The notes beneath the pieces are model-generated. The model did no database searches, was not told where the DNA came from, and was given only the letters and a program-made list of their open reading frames with translations. From Plasmodium coatneyi (Eukaryota; Apicomplexa; Aconoidasida; Haemosporida; Plasmodiidae): a stretch of 64,000 bases of DNA. Positions 1 to 10,100 of the stretch are shown one piece after another; the first letter of the stretch is position 1; each line of letters begins with the position of its first letter. Position numbers and translations under genes: made by a program. The stretch spans positions 1,054,001-1,118,000 of the forward strand of contig NC_033568.1 in NCBI RefSeq assembly GCF_001680005.1, given 5' to 3'.

Positions 1-1386
1 GAGATTGACAGCGTAAGATCTCGGATGGAGAACATACTAAGGGACTATGGGTGTGATGACGACTGCACGGAAAAAATTATATTTGCCTGGTGTTATATAA
101 CTAAGAAGATGACGCATAGCGATGACGCATGGTATAGGGAACGTTTTAATTTTTTCTATTTGTGGTTAGGGCATACACTTTATGAGCATGCAAAGCAAAA
201 TATTTCATTTTCAAGTCTTATGGAAAGAGTTCACACTATATTAGAAGAAATTCATAATGATGGGAAATGTGAACTTATGTGCGGCAACATGTATATACCT
301 GGCGACAAAGACATTTTTAACCATATGAGAATATTATATGATTATGTTGCAGATTATGACACACTTGAAGGTCATTTAGAGCATGGTAGTAAAAAATATT
401 GTGATGACAAATATGGAAAGCATATACGGAACATTGAAGCAGCATGTGCTGCCGTGCAAAGGGATTGCACAGGTGGAGGGCGGAAAAAATGTGGTGATCA
501 ATATTGTGCCTGGTTCGGTACAAAGAGAGGAGAATACTGTGACAGGAAACTGAAGAAACTAGAATGTAAGGTTGTGTAATGAGTTAGAAGAAAGGTTGTG
601 TTAGGATGGAAGGTTGTTAAGTGGGTGGCGGTAGGTGGAAGGAAGGTTGTTAGGGTGGTGGTTGGTGGAAGGAAGGAGGTGAAGGAATGAAAAGTGTATG
701 CCCCATTGGGGGGAGTACACCCGGAGGGTGTATAAAGAAAAAAAAAAAAAAAAAAAAAAGAAATATTGCATTGAAATTACTTTTCCTATTTTTTTCTCTT
801 TAGGTGAGGAACTAGGAGTTGGTGTTGCTCCAGGAGTAGGAGTTGCACCTGGGGTGGGAGTTGCTCCAGGAGTAGGAGTTGCACCTGGGGTGGGAGTTGC
901 TCCAGGAGTAGGAGTTGCACCAGGAGTTGGTGTTTCTCCCGCTACTGGTGGTACCAACACTCCCGTTGTTGCTTCTTCTGCATTAGGTGCAATAGGATTG
1001 CCAACAATTGCTGCATTCATTTTATATAAGGTAAGTAATACAACCACTAATTGATAAAAGTTTAAATAATAACATTTTACTAATACTTTCTTTAAATAAA
1101 AATACACATAAATAAACTGTACACTACATATATATAATACAAATCTCCTACCCTACCACTTCAGTATACTTCTATATTTTCTAACTTACGTAACACTTTT
1201 GGAGGAGGAGGGGGGGGAGGAAGAAGGAACAACAATAGAAGAAAAGGAAAACGATCATTCAGCAGACGTGAAATGGACAACTTAACGAACGATGACACTT
1301 CCACCTTGTTGTCCATAACAACAGAAACGAATTCTACAATAAACGACGATTCTACTACATTATATTCTGTCCCTTATATTAGATAA
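1..1386 (+). CDS. kir: KIR variant antigen, 5'-truncated by window edge, with elastin-like stalk
   Basis: Exons 1-565, 804-1030 and 1165-1386 join in consistent phase (565|804 rebuilds a Cys codon; 1030|1165 is phase 0), giving 337 residues; exon 1 and the start of exon 2 lie left of the window. Donors are GTAAGG and GTAAGT, and acceptors are CTTTAG and TTCAG. Exon 2 is a cysteine-rich extracellular domain with NFFYLWLG, a variant of the FFYYWLGD signature of P. knowlesi interspersed repeat proteins. Exon 3 encodes about seven GVGVAP hexapeptides, then a hydrophobic segment ending in LYK. Exon 4 is a basic, then Ser/Thr/Asp-rich cytoplasmic tail ending in SVPYIR. There is no classical signal peptide in the visible part, as usual for KIR. 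The family is thought to be displayed on the infected red-cell surface; the ligand is unknown. The gene converges on the kir gene at 1754-4437. Confidence 0.88.
586..745 (+). repeat. Kir-intron element with nested hairpins
   Basis: This lies inside the intron between exons 2 and 3 of the first kir gene. It is built of purine-rich GGAAGGTTGTTAGG/GGTGG units, then GCCCCATTGGGG and TACACCCGGAGGGTGTA, both able to fold as small hairpins, followed by poly-A. A reverse-complement copy lies at 5640-5750, and weaker relatives occur in introns of the kir gene at 28672-30231. Confidence 0.7.
815..940 (+). repeat. 36-bp coding repeat encoding paired GVGVAP hexapeptides
   Basis: Tandem 36-bp units (starting near 827, 863 and 899) each encode two GVGVAP hexapeptides. 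Flanking partial units bring the total to about seven hexapeptides, the last one ending in SP. The repeat forms the stalk just outside the transmembrane segment. The register contains the hexamer VGVAPG, identical to the well-known elastin motif. Confidence 0.9.
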
Positions 1387-1753
1387 GTTCCTCAGTACCC
1401 TTCTTTTCTTTTTTTTTTTTTTTATTAATTATTCCATATTTTTTAAAAGAAAAAAAAAAAAAAAAAAAAAGGACTAACTCCCGACAGTCACATAGAATGA
1501 CAAACAGATCAATGCAAACACTTGTGCGTGCCGAAATAGCCACACTGAAAAGTGAGAAAGGAATCGCTTTGCGACATGTCTGTTTTGAGACCCCTGCGCC
1601 ACGCAGTTCCGCCTGGGAACATTTAACCCTATGCTGCAGCAGGGTACGCCATTTTCACATTTTTCTTCCCCTGTTTTTCTCCCGCTTTTTCAATTCCGTA
1701 CCAACCCTTTTTCCCCCGCGCCCTTCTTTCTTTTTTTTTTAAAAAGGGAAGAA
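1387..1753. other. Intergenic gap between convergent kir genes
   Basis: This is the 3' flank of both kir genes. It holds a T-run, an A-run near 1449-1470 and a polypyrimidine stretch near 1670-1740. An open frame at 1497-1742 has no kir features, and no gene is seen. Confidence 0.6.
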
Positions 1754-4437
1754 CTACGTAGTGTAAGGGATGGAATATTCTGTTCCACTACTAGTTAAAT
1801 TTGACGTGGAATAGTCCGTTTCCGCTGTTGAACTTAGTGTAGAATCGTCCCTCGTAAAGGTGGTGAAATTTTCCCTAGTGGCTCTTTTATTTCTATTTCT
1901 ATTGCTGCTGTTCCTTCCTCCTCCAAAGAAGGAGTTTTTTATTCCAGAAAATAAAGAAGTATACTAAAGGAAGAAAGAAGGAAAGGAGTAAAGAAAAAAA
2001 AGAGAAGAAGGAATTAGGAGCATATGTATCACACATGTATATAATACAACACATGTTCCTCATACCTACCGTCCATAGGGGAATATATTAATAAATTTTA
2101 TTACTCATATTTTTAATTGCAATTATAATTGTATGTACTTACTTTATATAATAAGGAAGCAATTAATGGAAGTGCTATTGCTGCTCCTCCTCCAATTGCC
2201 GACGGAATGATGGGGATGTTAGAGGTTGTGCCTGCATCATTACCCACAAGTTCCTGAACATTGCCAGTTGAAGAAGAACTACTACTACTGCTAGAGGAGG
2301 AGGAGGAGGAGGAACTACTACTGGAGGAGGTAAGAGCTTCATTTTCTTCCAGTTTCTTTGTTTCTGTTGGGACCTGAGAACCGGAACCCGCTTTACCAGG
2401 AATATGCCCATGTCCTTCAGACGTAGGAGGAGGAACATCACCTGAATGTAAATAATAAATACAAAAAAAAAAGGAAGAGAAGAGGAGGAAAAAAATAATG
2501 TGGATGTTGGTTAAGTAAAAAAGAGAAACAGTATAAATTGAAGTGATAACAGAGAAGGGGGAGGACGGCCGGAAAAAAGCAACCAAATGATATGAAAATG
2601 TTGCATGTGCACTATTTTCTGTGTGAAGTGTACTCTCTGTGGAAGATTCTCCTCTGTGTGTGAATGGATGGAACAACACCTTTCCTTCCTTGCCCTGCGC
2701 TTATATATATATAGGGGAATTTTCTTTTACTCCCCTTACCTAATGCGGTTACCCTTCCCTGTTCACTACTACCACTTCTACCTGCTGATTCTGTTGATGC
2801 TACTGGTGATGGTGATAGTACTGGTTGAGGGAGTGGTGGTGGAGTGCATGTTTCTTTTGGTAGTTCCTTTGGTTGCTTATATTCGTCCTCCTTCTGACGG
2901 TTCTCTTTAAATTTTGTGCAATATGGTTCTCCTTGAGTTCTTCCGCAATCTGTATTTACTTTTTCATATGTTGATTTGGCTTTGTTGTAGGAATCCTCGC
3001 ATTTTTGGAATCTACAATAATTGCTACACTCCCCATTCTTCCCTTCTAATTTCTTATAATTATAGCAGTAGTCAAATAGTATTTTAGCCTCCTTGAACCT
3101 ATCTTCGGTAATATTAGAGTATATCTTAGTACACGCACGTCCGGACGAGAATTTCTTCAGTTCATCGTAAATTGCTCCCAAAACCGGTGAAAACTGCGAA
3201 TCCGGAGACACCTTCCCCCCTATTACTCTATCCCCTAACCAATAATATAAAAATTTGCAAGGATCAAAGTTAGGTGAATTCTCCGTGTCCACCGTACATG
3301 CGTACTGGTAGTTACTAACAATAGAAGGGGCCAAGTTCACATCATTCTTCCAAATCTGTAGTGCTACTTCTACCTTTTTCTTTAAATCTTGATTACAGTC
3401 GCTCCTCCCACGGGTTACTGTACAATGATTTCTTCCATCGAACTCATCGTATCTCTGCTTTGAGGGTAATGGAGGTGAACATAGAACCTATAAAATGTGC
3501 AGTTGGGTGGAGGTGGAATGTATGTATATATAAGTAAGTGTTCTTCTGAGATATATATATATGTGTGTACATTTCCTCCAAATATGTACACTTCCCTTAC
3601 ATTCTCTATTTCATTGTGCACATAGAAAAAATGTTGTTGTTGTATTTCATTGTGCTCATATATATATTTTCGAATGAGAAGAAGGAAAGGGAAGTAATGA
3701 CTAACCTGTGGTGCTCCTGGTAATGATTCTGATAGTTCGGTAGCAACGAGTCCATTGTCTGCTTCTGCCGTGGCAGATTTGCATGTTAATTCCTTTGGTT
3801 GCTTATATTGGTCCTTTTCACGGTTCGCTTTAAATTTCGTACAATATTCATATCCGCCAACTCCTCCTCCGCAATATGAACTTAATGTTTCATGTGCTTT
3901 TTTAGCTTCTTCGTAGTAACTTTTATATTTGTCACCACTGCAATATTTAGTAAGCTCCTCTTCATTATTCAGTAGCATCTTATAGTTATAGTTGTAATCA
4001 AATAACTCCTTAGCCTGTGGGAACCTATCTTTGTTTAGACCTTCGTACAAATTCGTGCACTTACATTTAGGATCGAATTTCTGCAGTTCTCCATAAATTC
4101 TCATCATAATCATTGAGAGAGAGGGCCATGTATAAAAATTTCCCTTATTTATTTTATCACCTAACCAATAAAAAAAAAAATAAGGAAGATCTGCATCGCC
4201 CAGAGAATCCAACCACTTTTCCCATCCCCTGATACATAAGTTACAGTAGTTACTTGCAACTGTAGTGGCCACATCCCAATCATTCGCACGGTATGACGAT
4301 AATGATATTTTCAGTTGTTTTTCCAGTTCACTAGGGTCCTTCCGTGTTCTTTGGAATGTACACTTCCTTCTTTCCCTTCCTTGGTCTAACGCATCATATA
4401 TTTTCTGTGAAGGTAACTCATCTGTATCTTCCGTCCC
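1754..4437 (-). CDS. kir: KIR variant antigen with two extracellular domains
   Basis: Read on the - strand: exon 4437-3706 (domain A, motif FFFYWLGD), exon 3487-2740 (domain B, motif FLYYWLGD), exon 2441-2143 (linker, about 20 serines, transmembrane segment ending LLYK) and exon 1963-1754 (cytoplasmic tail ending SIPYTT). Phases agree throughout (0, 1, 0) with GT-AG borders, giving 662 residues without exon 1. Each domain exon opens with an LPS-containing segment, as in the other kir genes, so the second domain is a full exon duplication and not a neighbouring gene: it has no start exon, and domain A has no transmembrane exon of its own. The short start exon usual for kir was not found in the 350 bases upstream of domain A, so the start is unresolved. 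The tail resembles that of the partial kir gene at 1-1386. Confidence 0.85.
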
Positions 4438-5639
4438 CTAAAAATGTAGATTTGAAATATGTGTGCGTGTATACATCCATATATATACATACATTTCCCC
4501 TATAACATGGTCGGTGGAATATTATAGGTACACATATCACTATATACGTTCTTAGTAGGGAATGAATAAATTCATTGTATTGGTATTATCAAAAAATTTC
4601 TGCGTTACCATTTTTGTTTTAGGTATGCATTCCTTTATACAGAAAATTTATATTAAAAGTTGTTTCCCCTTATATATGCATTTACAATATATACAAGTGT
4701 GCGTGCTCACACATTTCGAAATAAAAGAATGGGATATAAATAAAAAGGGGGATACGTTTTTGTATTTCTGCCCGTTTGTTCTCATAATCATTATAATTAG
4801 CAAGAACACATGTACATCAAACCGAAACTTTCACTTTTACTTCTATGTTCTTTTTTTTTTTTTTTCTTTTTTTTTCTTTCATTCTTTTTTTTTTCTTCTT
4901 CTTCTTTTTTTTTATTTTATTTTTGACAAGTACGTTATTGGGAGTTGTTCATTTATATATAATATGTACATATATATATATTGTGTTATTTGAGCACATT
5001 TCCCCTTTTCCTTTTTTCCTTTTATTTTTTTTCTTTTTCTTCTTCTTTTTCTTTCTTTTTTCTTTTTTTTTATTCTTCTTCTTCTTTTGTTCTATTTTTT
5101 ATAAGTACGTTATTGGACTTGTTCATTCATATATAATATGTACATATATATTGTTCATGTATATATATATATATAGCATATGTATATACGTATGTGTATA
5201 TGTATGTATGATTTTTTCCTTTCCATCTACTATTTATGTAAGAATGGTAATTTTTTGCTTCAACTTTTTACTTCCTCTTTTTTTTCTTCTTTTTTTTTTT
5301 TCTAAAAAAAAAATTTAAAGCAAAAAAATTCTTGCATACAACCTTCCCTTCTCTCCTTCCCTATGAATTTTACATCCTTCCCTAACTTTTTTTTTATCCT
5401 TCCTTTTTCTTTTTTTTTTTTTTTTTGCTCCTGCCTCATTTATTTTTGCCTAACAAACAATAATATTCCCCCTAAAAAACTAAATACCAGGCCATATTGT
5501 TATTCCATGACCTAAAAAGAAATCTTATCCCATAACCTTAGCCCTGTTCCCACAATCTGAACCTATAATCTAATACCCTGAACCCTGACTTCTCTTACCT
5601 CATTTCTTTTTTTTTTTTTTTTCTTATTTTTTTTCTTCT
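4438..5639. other. Upstream region of two-domain kir gene, T-rich with a direct repeat
   Basis: No convincing coding exon was found. The probable promoter of the - strand kir gene lies here and may hide its tiny first exon. An imperfect direct repeat of about 70 bases (near 4913-4985 and 5088-5155) contains AAGTACGTTATTGG, then GTTCATT and a TATATAATATGTACATATATA tract. Both copies follow long C/T-rich runs. Confidence 0.6.
5470..5605. repeat. Degenerate telomere-like block
   Basis: The block holds repeated heptamer-like variants such as CATAACCTTAGCCCTG and ACCCTGAACCCTGA, close to the C-rich strand of the Plasmodium telomere repeat (CCCTRAA). It shares the segment AAATACCAGGCCATATTGTT with AAACGCCTGGCCACATTGTT near 23631 in the second kir island, so both derive from one dispersed element. 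Confidence 0.65.
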
Positions 5640-5750
5640 TTTTTTTATACACCTTTCGGGTGTACTTCCCCCCTAAGGGAGAATATACTCCTCATTCCTT
5701 CACCTCCTTCCTTCCACCTCCCACCCTAACAACCATTCTTCCACCACCAC
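5640..5750 (-). repeat. Inverted copy of the kir-intron element
   Basis: The sequence TACACCTTTCGGGTGTA, the CATTCCTTCACCTCCTTCC segment and the CCACCCTAACAACC segment match, in the same order, the reverse complement of 586-745. The hairpin core is kept but its loop has changed. Confidence 0.7.
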
Positions 5751-5814
5751 CACGGCTCTTTCATCCATCTTTGGAACGTTAGCAACAATAGGTGCTCCAT
5801 TCCTTCTATATAAG
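5700..5814 (+). pseudogene. Relic kir transmembrane exon
   Basis: One open frame ends in a hydrophobic segment IFGTLATIGAPFLLYK directly followed by GTAACA at 5815, the usual donor position in kir genes. It resembles the TTTTASISSIIGTLA...FFLYK segment of the intact kir gene at 28672-30231. Just upstream the frame dissolves into the repeat element. There is no domain exon, and the place where the tail exon would be is occupied by a minisatellite. It is most simply the 3' remnant of a lost kir gene. Confidence 0.65.
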
Positions 5815-5920
5815 GTAACAATTACAAATGTAATTACAATTATAGTTACAATTGAAATATTAAAAATATAATCCTCCAACTACCACCCACCTAACACAAC
5901 CTTCCTTCCATCCTACCACT

Positions 5921-6180
5921 CCTAACAATCCACCTACCACCTAACAACCCACCTACCACCTAACAATCCACCTACCACCTAACAATCCACCTACCACCTA
6001 ACAATCCACCTACCACCTAACAATCCACCTACCACCTAACAATCCACCTACCACCTAACAATCCACCTACCACCTAACAATCCACCTACCACCTAACAAC
6101 CCACCTACCACCTAACAAACCACCTACCACCTAACAACCCACCTACCACCCAACAAACCACCTACCACCTAACAATCTTC
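5921..6180 (+). repeat. 19-bp minisatellite, about 13 units
   Basis: Thirteen nearly identical 19-bp units with consensus CCTAACAATCCACCTACCA run from 5921 to 6167, followed by a partial unit. Variation is mainly ATCC versus ACCC/AACC. The unit begins CCTAAC, which recalls telomere repeats, and matches motifs in kir introns. There are no unique spacers, so it is not a CRISPR array. Confidence 0.9.
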
Positions 6181-7129
6181 CTTTCATCCCTATTGCAGAC
6201 TGCCTCCAGAATGAATACCTAAACAGTTACGGCCGCACCGTGCGCATAATCGTGAGAGCACTGAGTTTCCCCCTTTTTGTCTGCTACTATTGGTCCTTTA
6301 TTAAGTGTTCCTTTAACAACCCTGGATATGTGGACACCACGTGGGAATGTGAAAGATGAGAGAGTGCCAACTTGACTTAAAAAAATTTCCATGGAGTGTT
6401 CGGTGCCTATTGGTAACAGAATAAGTAAAAAATATATTAGATTTAAACAACGCCCGGCTGTTAATCCCCCGTGTGCCTACATTTTACCATATGACCCCTT
6501 TTTTTTCGTTCATGAGTGGGGGACTACTCCCCAGCGGCAGTGCAGTCTTGATTAAAAACTTTTTAAAAACTTCCACGCAGGTTCTCAAAAAAATTCGCAC
6601 GAAGTGTGCAGTTCGAGAGTAAAACGAAAACATTGTGCAAAACATGTCATTCCTTTAAAGGGGGCTTACGCAAAAAGGACAAAAAAATACCAAAACATTG
6701 TCTTAGGGCCAATTTAACGTATCTTGTATCTTCTGTCATGATCACTGCATGGGTACTCACGGTGCAACGTTTAAAACGCAAAGGTACATATGTCTTTATA
6801 TATATACATATTGATGTAACGATGGGGTAAAATAGGGAGACTCCTATTTACCTCCCGCAGACCTACCTCTCCACCATCCTCTAATGTGCCAGCATAGGGA
6901 AGTACCCCTTTTTTTCAGCTAATCCTTAACTACACTTCTCAAAAGGTGCATGAAAACGGGGGCACTAACGACATCACTATACTCATCCTTCAATTGGATA
7001 TTTATATGGGTGTGCAAAGGAGCACTCATTTTGTTGATTCTTCATCGAACACTATGCCAGTGATTCGTGCCAAACGGAGGAGGGGAGCGCTCTCTTCATA
7101 ATTTCAGCTCTCCCCCTCTTGGAACCTCC
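6181..7129. other. Boundary between kir island and core
   Basis: This holds the downstream flank of the EPAC-like gene, which ends at 7130. A 74-codon open frame at 6606-6830 has no recognisable feature. The sequence changes from repeat-like to ordinary intergenic near 6200. Confidence 0.5.
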
Positions 7130-10100
7130 TCACTTGTGTGCATCTTTTTTTTTCTCTCTCTTCTTTTCAGTACCTTCTGGCCTTTCCCCCTTCAAACCGT
7201 GCTCTTTCCCCTTCTTGGTTCTGCTCATCCCCTTATCTTTGGCCTTGCCAGTGTGTTTGCTGTGACCCCCTTTTTTGCCACCCCCCTGGTGAGTGTTCCC
7301 GCTTCGTTCGGTTGTTTCCTCTTCCAGAAGTGATGCTTCCTCGGCAGATTGCACGAAGCTGACTTCGCCCTTTTTCTTATCCCGTGGATCCTCGACCGGA
7401 CTGTCCCCCTCGTCAAATCCTTGTATGGTCACCTTTTTTTGTGCGCCCCTCCCCAAGGCGGCGTTCCCAATATTGGCGTTGCTGCTAATGCTGGCAATTT
7501 CGGCGGGCACGAGTTCGATGTCCAGGTGCAATTTCTTATAGTTGGCTTTAGCTCTGTTTAAAAATTGATCAAAGTAGGGAGTTAACAATCTGTGGAATTC
7601 CAAGTCAATAAGGGACAACAAAATAGTTTGCGTGTCCAAAACGACATTTGCAGTTCGTCTGATATTTTTTATTAAGGCCATTTCTCCGAAATAATCTGCC
7701 TTCCGAAGGGTCGACAAAATAAGTCTGTTTTTATTAATTTCTGAGTTTTTTTCAACAGTTGCTAGACCTTTACATAGGATGTAAAACTTATCATCATGTG
7801 TGTTCTCCTTTATGATGGTATGGTTAGGTTGATAATGCTCAACCTTCATTGCGTAGGAAAGATTGTGGAGTGTTTCTTCTGGGAGGTATCTCAAAATGGG
7901 TACGTTCTTCAGTAAGGCAAAAATATGCAAGCAGTTTTGTTTTCTTTCTTCTAGCATGTCTTTTAAGTGATCCCTATAGGATGATCTGTCTAAGATCCAA
8001 ACGATAGCATTATCGGAGGATATTTTTACTTGATAATCTGCCGGTGTTCCTTCAATAGCTTCGTAGCAGCCATACAGCTCATCATTTTTAATCTCCCTAA
8101 TGATACTTTCAATTCCAAAAATGTTGTAGCTAATTATGTTGGCGGTCCCTTGGTAGACGAATATAATAGGCGCATCATTATCCCCTTGGTTGATTAGCAC
8201 ATCTTCCAACTTCATAACCTTCCGGTTCATTAATGTTGTAAAGAATATTCTCTGATCCAGGGTTAAGTATTTAAAGTGTGTATCAGACTGCAACAGTTTT
8301 ACCAATTCTTGACATTCATTTGAGCAGGATTTATGGTGACACTTATTTATTATTATTGGCTCTTCGTAATTTATGGTAAATTTTGTTTCCACCACTTGGG
8401 TACTCATTTTTGTGAAGTCTTCTTCATTGCCTTGGAAAAAGTGAACAACCTGATTTAGTAGCGACTTCTTCTCATTGTAAGTTATGTAGGCCTGCTCCAC
8501 GGAAACTTCTCCATTCAGAATGCTAAATACAATTTCTAGGGGAATCTGCTCCTCATTCATTATGTTAATCTCATCCCATATATTTTTTATATTTGTTTTG
8601 CTGATCCCTACGCTATCACAAACCAGTTCAAAGTTCGCAAAGCTGCAAAGACTATCATCCTGTGTGTTGAACTGAGGAACTATCTTCTTAAACGCTAAGA
8701 CACTGCTTCCATACACTTCGCACAGGCGTAAATTCAGGGAGTACATGTCTATGTGCTTCTCCTTATACATACTTATGTAGAACTGTGTTAATGTTAAGAT
8801 GCTCTTCCCATCACAGAGGTACTTGAACAAACTTTCCATGTTGTCTCTACCTTCGAATAACTCCTCCAAATTTTGGGATACGATAAAATTTAAAAAGTCA
8901 TTATATTTTATGTATCCAGTGTTGAACTTGTCTATGCATTCATAAAAATGAAAAATGGAATTGTATTCTGAGCAGATAACCCCGAGGAGCTTCTTCACCA
9001 TTTTGTCTACCTTCAGCTCGGAGGAGTTCGATGGACTCATCTTTTTTTTTAAAATGCTCGACGATTTATGTTGCATGGAATTTGGGTGGTTATTTTCTTT
9101 CGATTGGCTTTTGCTTTCCTTCCGGCTTGATTCAGTGTTTACGGTTACCGTTTTTGCCTCCTCCTTGGGTGCGCCGCCCTCTTCTTGATCATCCTTCGTA
9201 TTACTGCTCGGTTGAACGGCGTTTAATTCTTCCTTTGCGTTCTTTCGGGGGATGAGTATTCCCTTTTTCTTCATCATGGCTTTGATTTTTCTCTCCTCCT
9301 TCTGCTTTATCCGTTCGATCACCTTCAATTCGTTCAGCTTAATTTCTTCCATTTTTTGCCTCTTCTCCTCCTTAATTTTGCTAATCCTGTCTTCGTTGTT
9401 CACAATGCTTAGGCTACGGTTGGTGGAGAGGTTTCCCGAGCTGGCGTCTTCAACTTCGTTCTCACTTTGGGCAGCGGGGTGATCATCCATGTATTCGTCG
9501 TCTGCATTACTACCTTTTAGCTTCCCCTTTCCCTTCCTCTTGTTGCGTTTCTCCCTCTTCAGCTTTGCATTTATCTCCTTCTCGAAACTGAACATCTCGT
9601 TGCTATCATCCGAAATGCTACTGAGGGAGCTTCCCAGTTCGGGGATCTTCATCGACATAGAGTGCATACTCTCGTTGAACTCCCCATTACCATACATGTT
9701 CTTCAGCCACGGTGGCAGGGAGTAATTCTTCGTGTACCTCACGTCAGCTTCCTGTAGCAGCTCATTAAATATTATTCCAAAGTGTTCAATAAAGGACACC
9801 TTGTCAATGGCTAGTAGGAAACAATTCGTGTGAGCCTCACAGGTGGCAGTTCTCAGCTGATTATTTATAATAGACAATTCTCCGAAGTAGTCGTACTTGT
9901 ACAGGTACACTGATTTTGTTCTTCCACCTGTATGGGTAGATTCTTCCTCTTGGTTATTATCCCTACTATGTAGATCGTTAGTTTGATGAACGGCATCTTC
10001 CACCCCCTTGTCGTCCACCTTAACCGAAACGATTCCCTTTTTGATTATGTAGAAATGGTCAGGGGTGTCGTTGTGCCTTATTATGACTGCTCCTTTTCTG

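Noticed and set aside
601..1107. Open frame on the - strand encoding PTPGAT-type repeats
   Set aside because: It is the antisense of the GVGVAP repeat of the kir exon and spans its introns; the sense strand has a complete splice structure.
1754..4437. SICAvar identity for the two-domain genes
   Set aside because: Each domain carries the YYWLGD/YYYLGN-type motif and the short start-exon, LYK and tail-exon layout of kir; the many-exon cysteine-rich SICAvar layout is absent.
5921..6180. CRISPR-like regular repeats
   Set aside because: Units are contiguous 19-mers with no spacers, in a eukaryotic genome; it is a minisatellite.
6606..6830. 74-codon frame between the kir island and the EPAC-like gene
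   Set aside because: No splice context, family resemblance or neighbouring exons; its length is within chance for this base composition.
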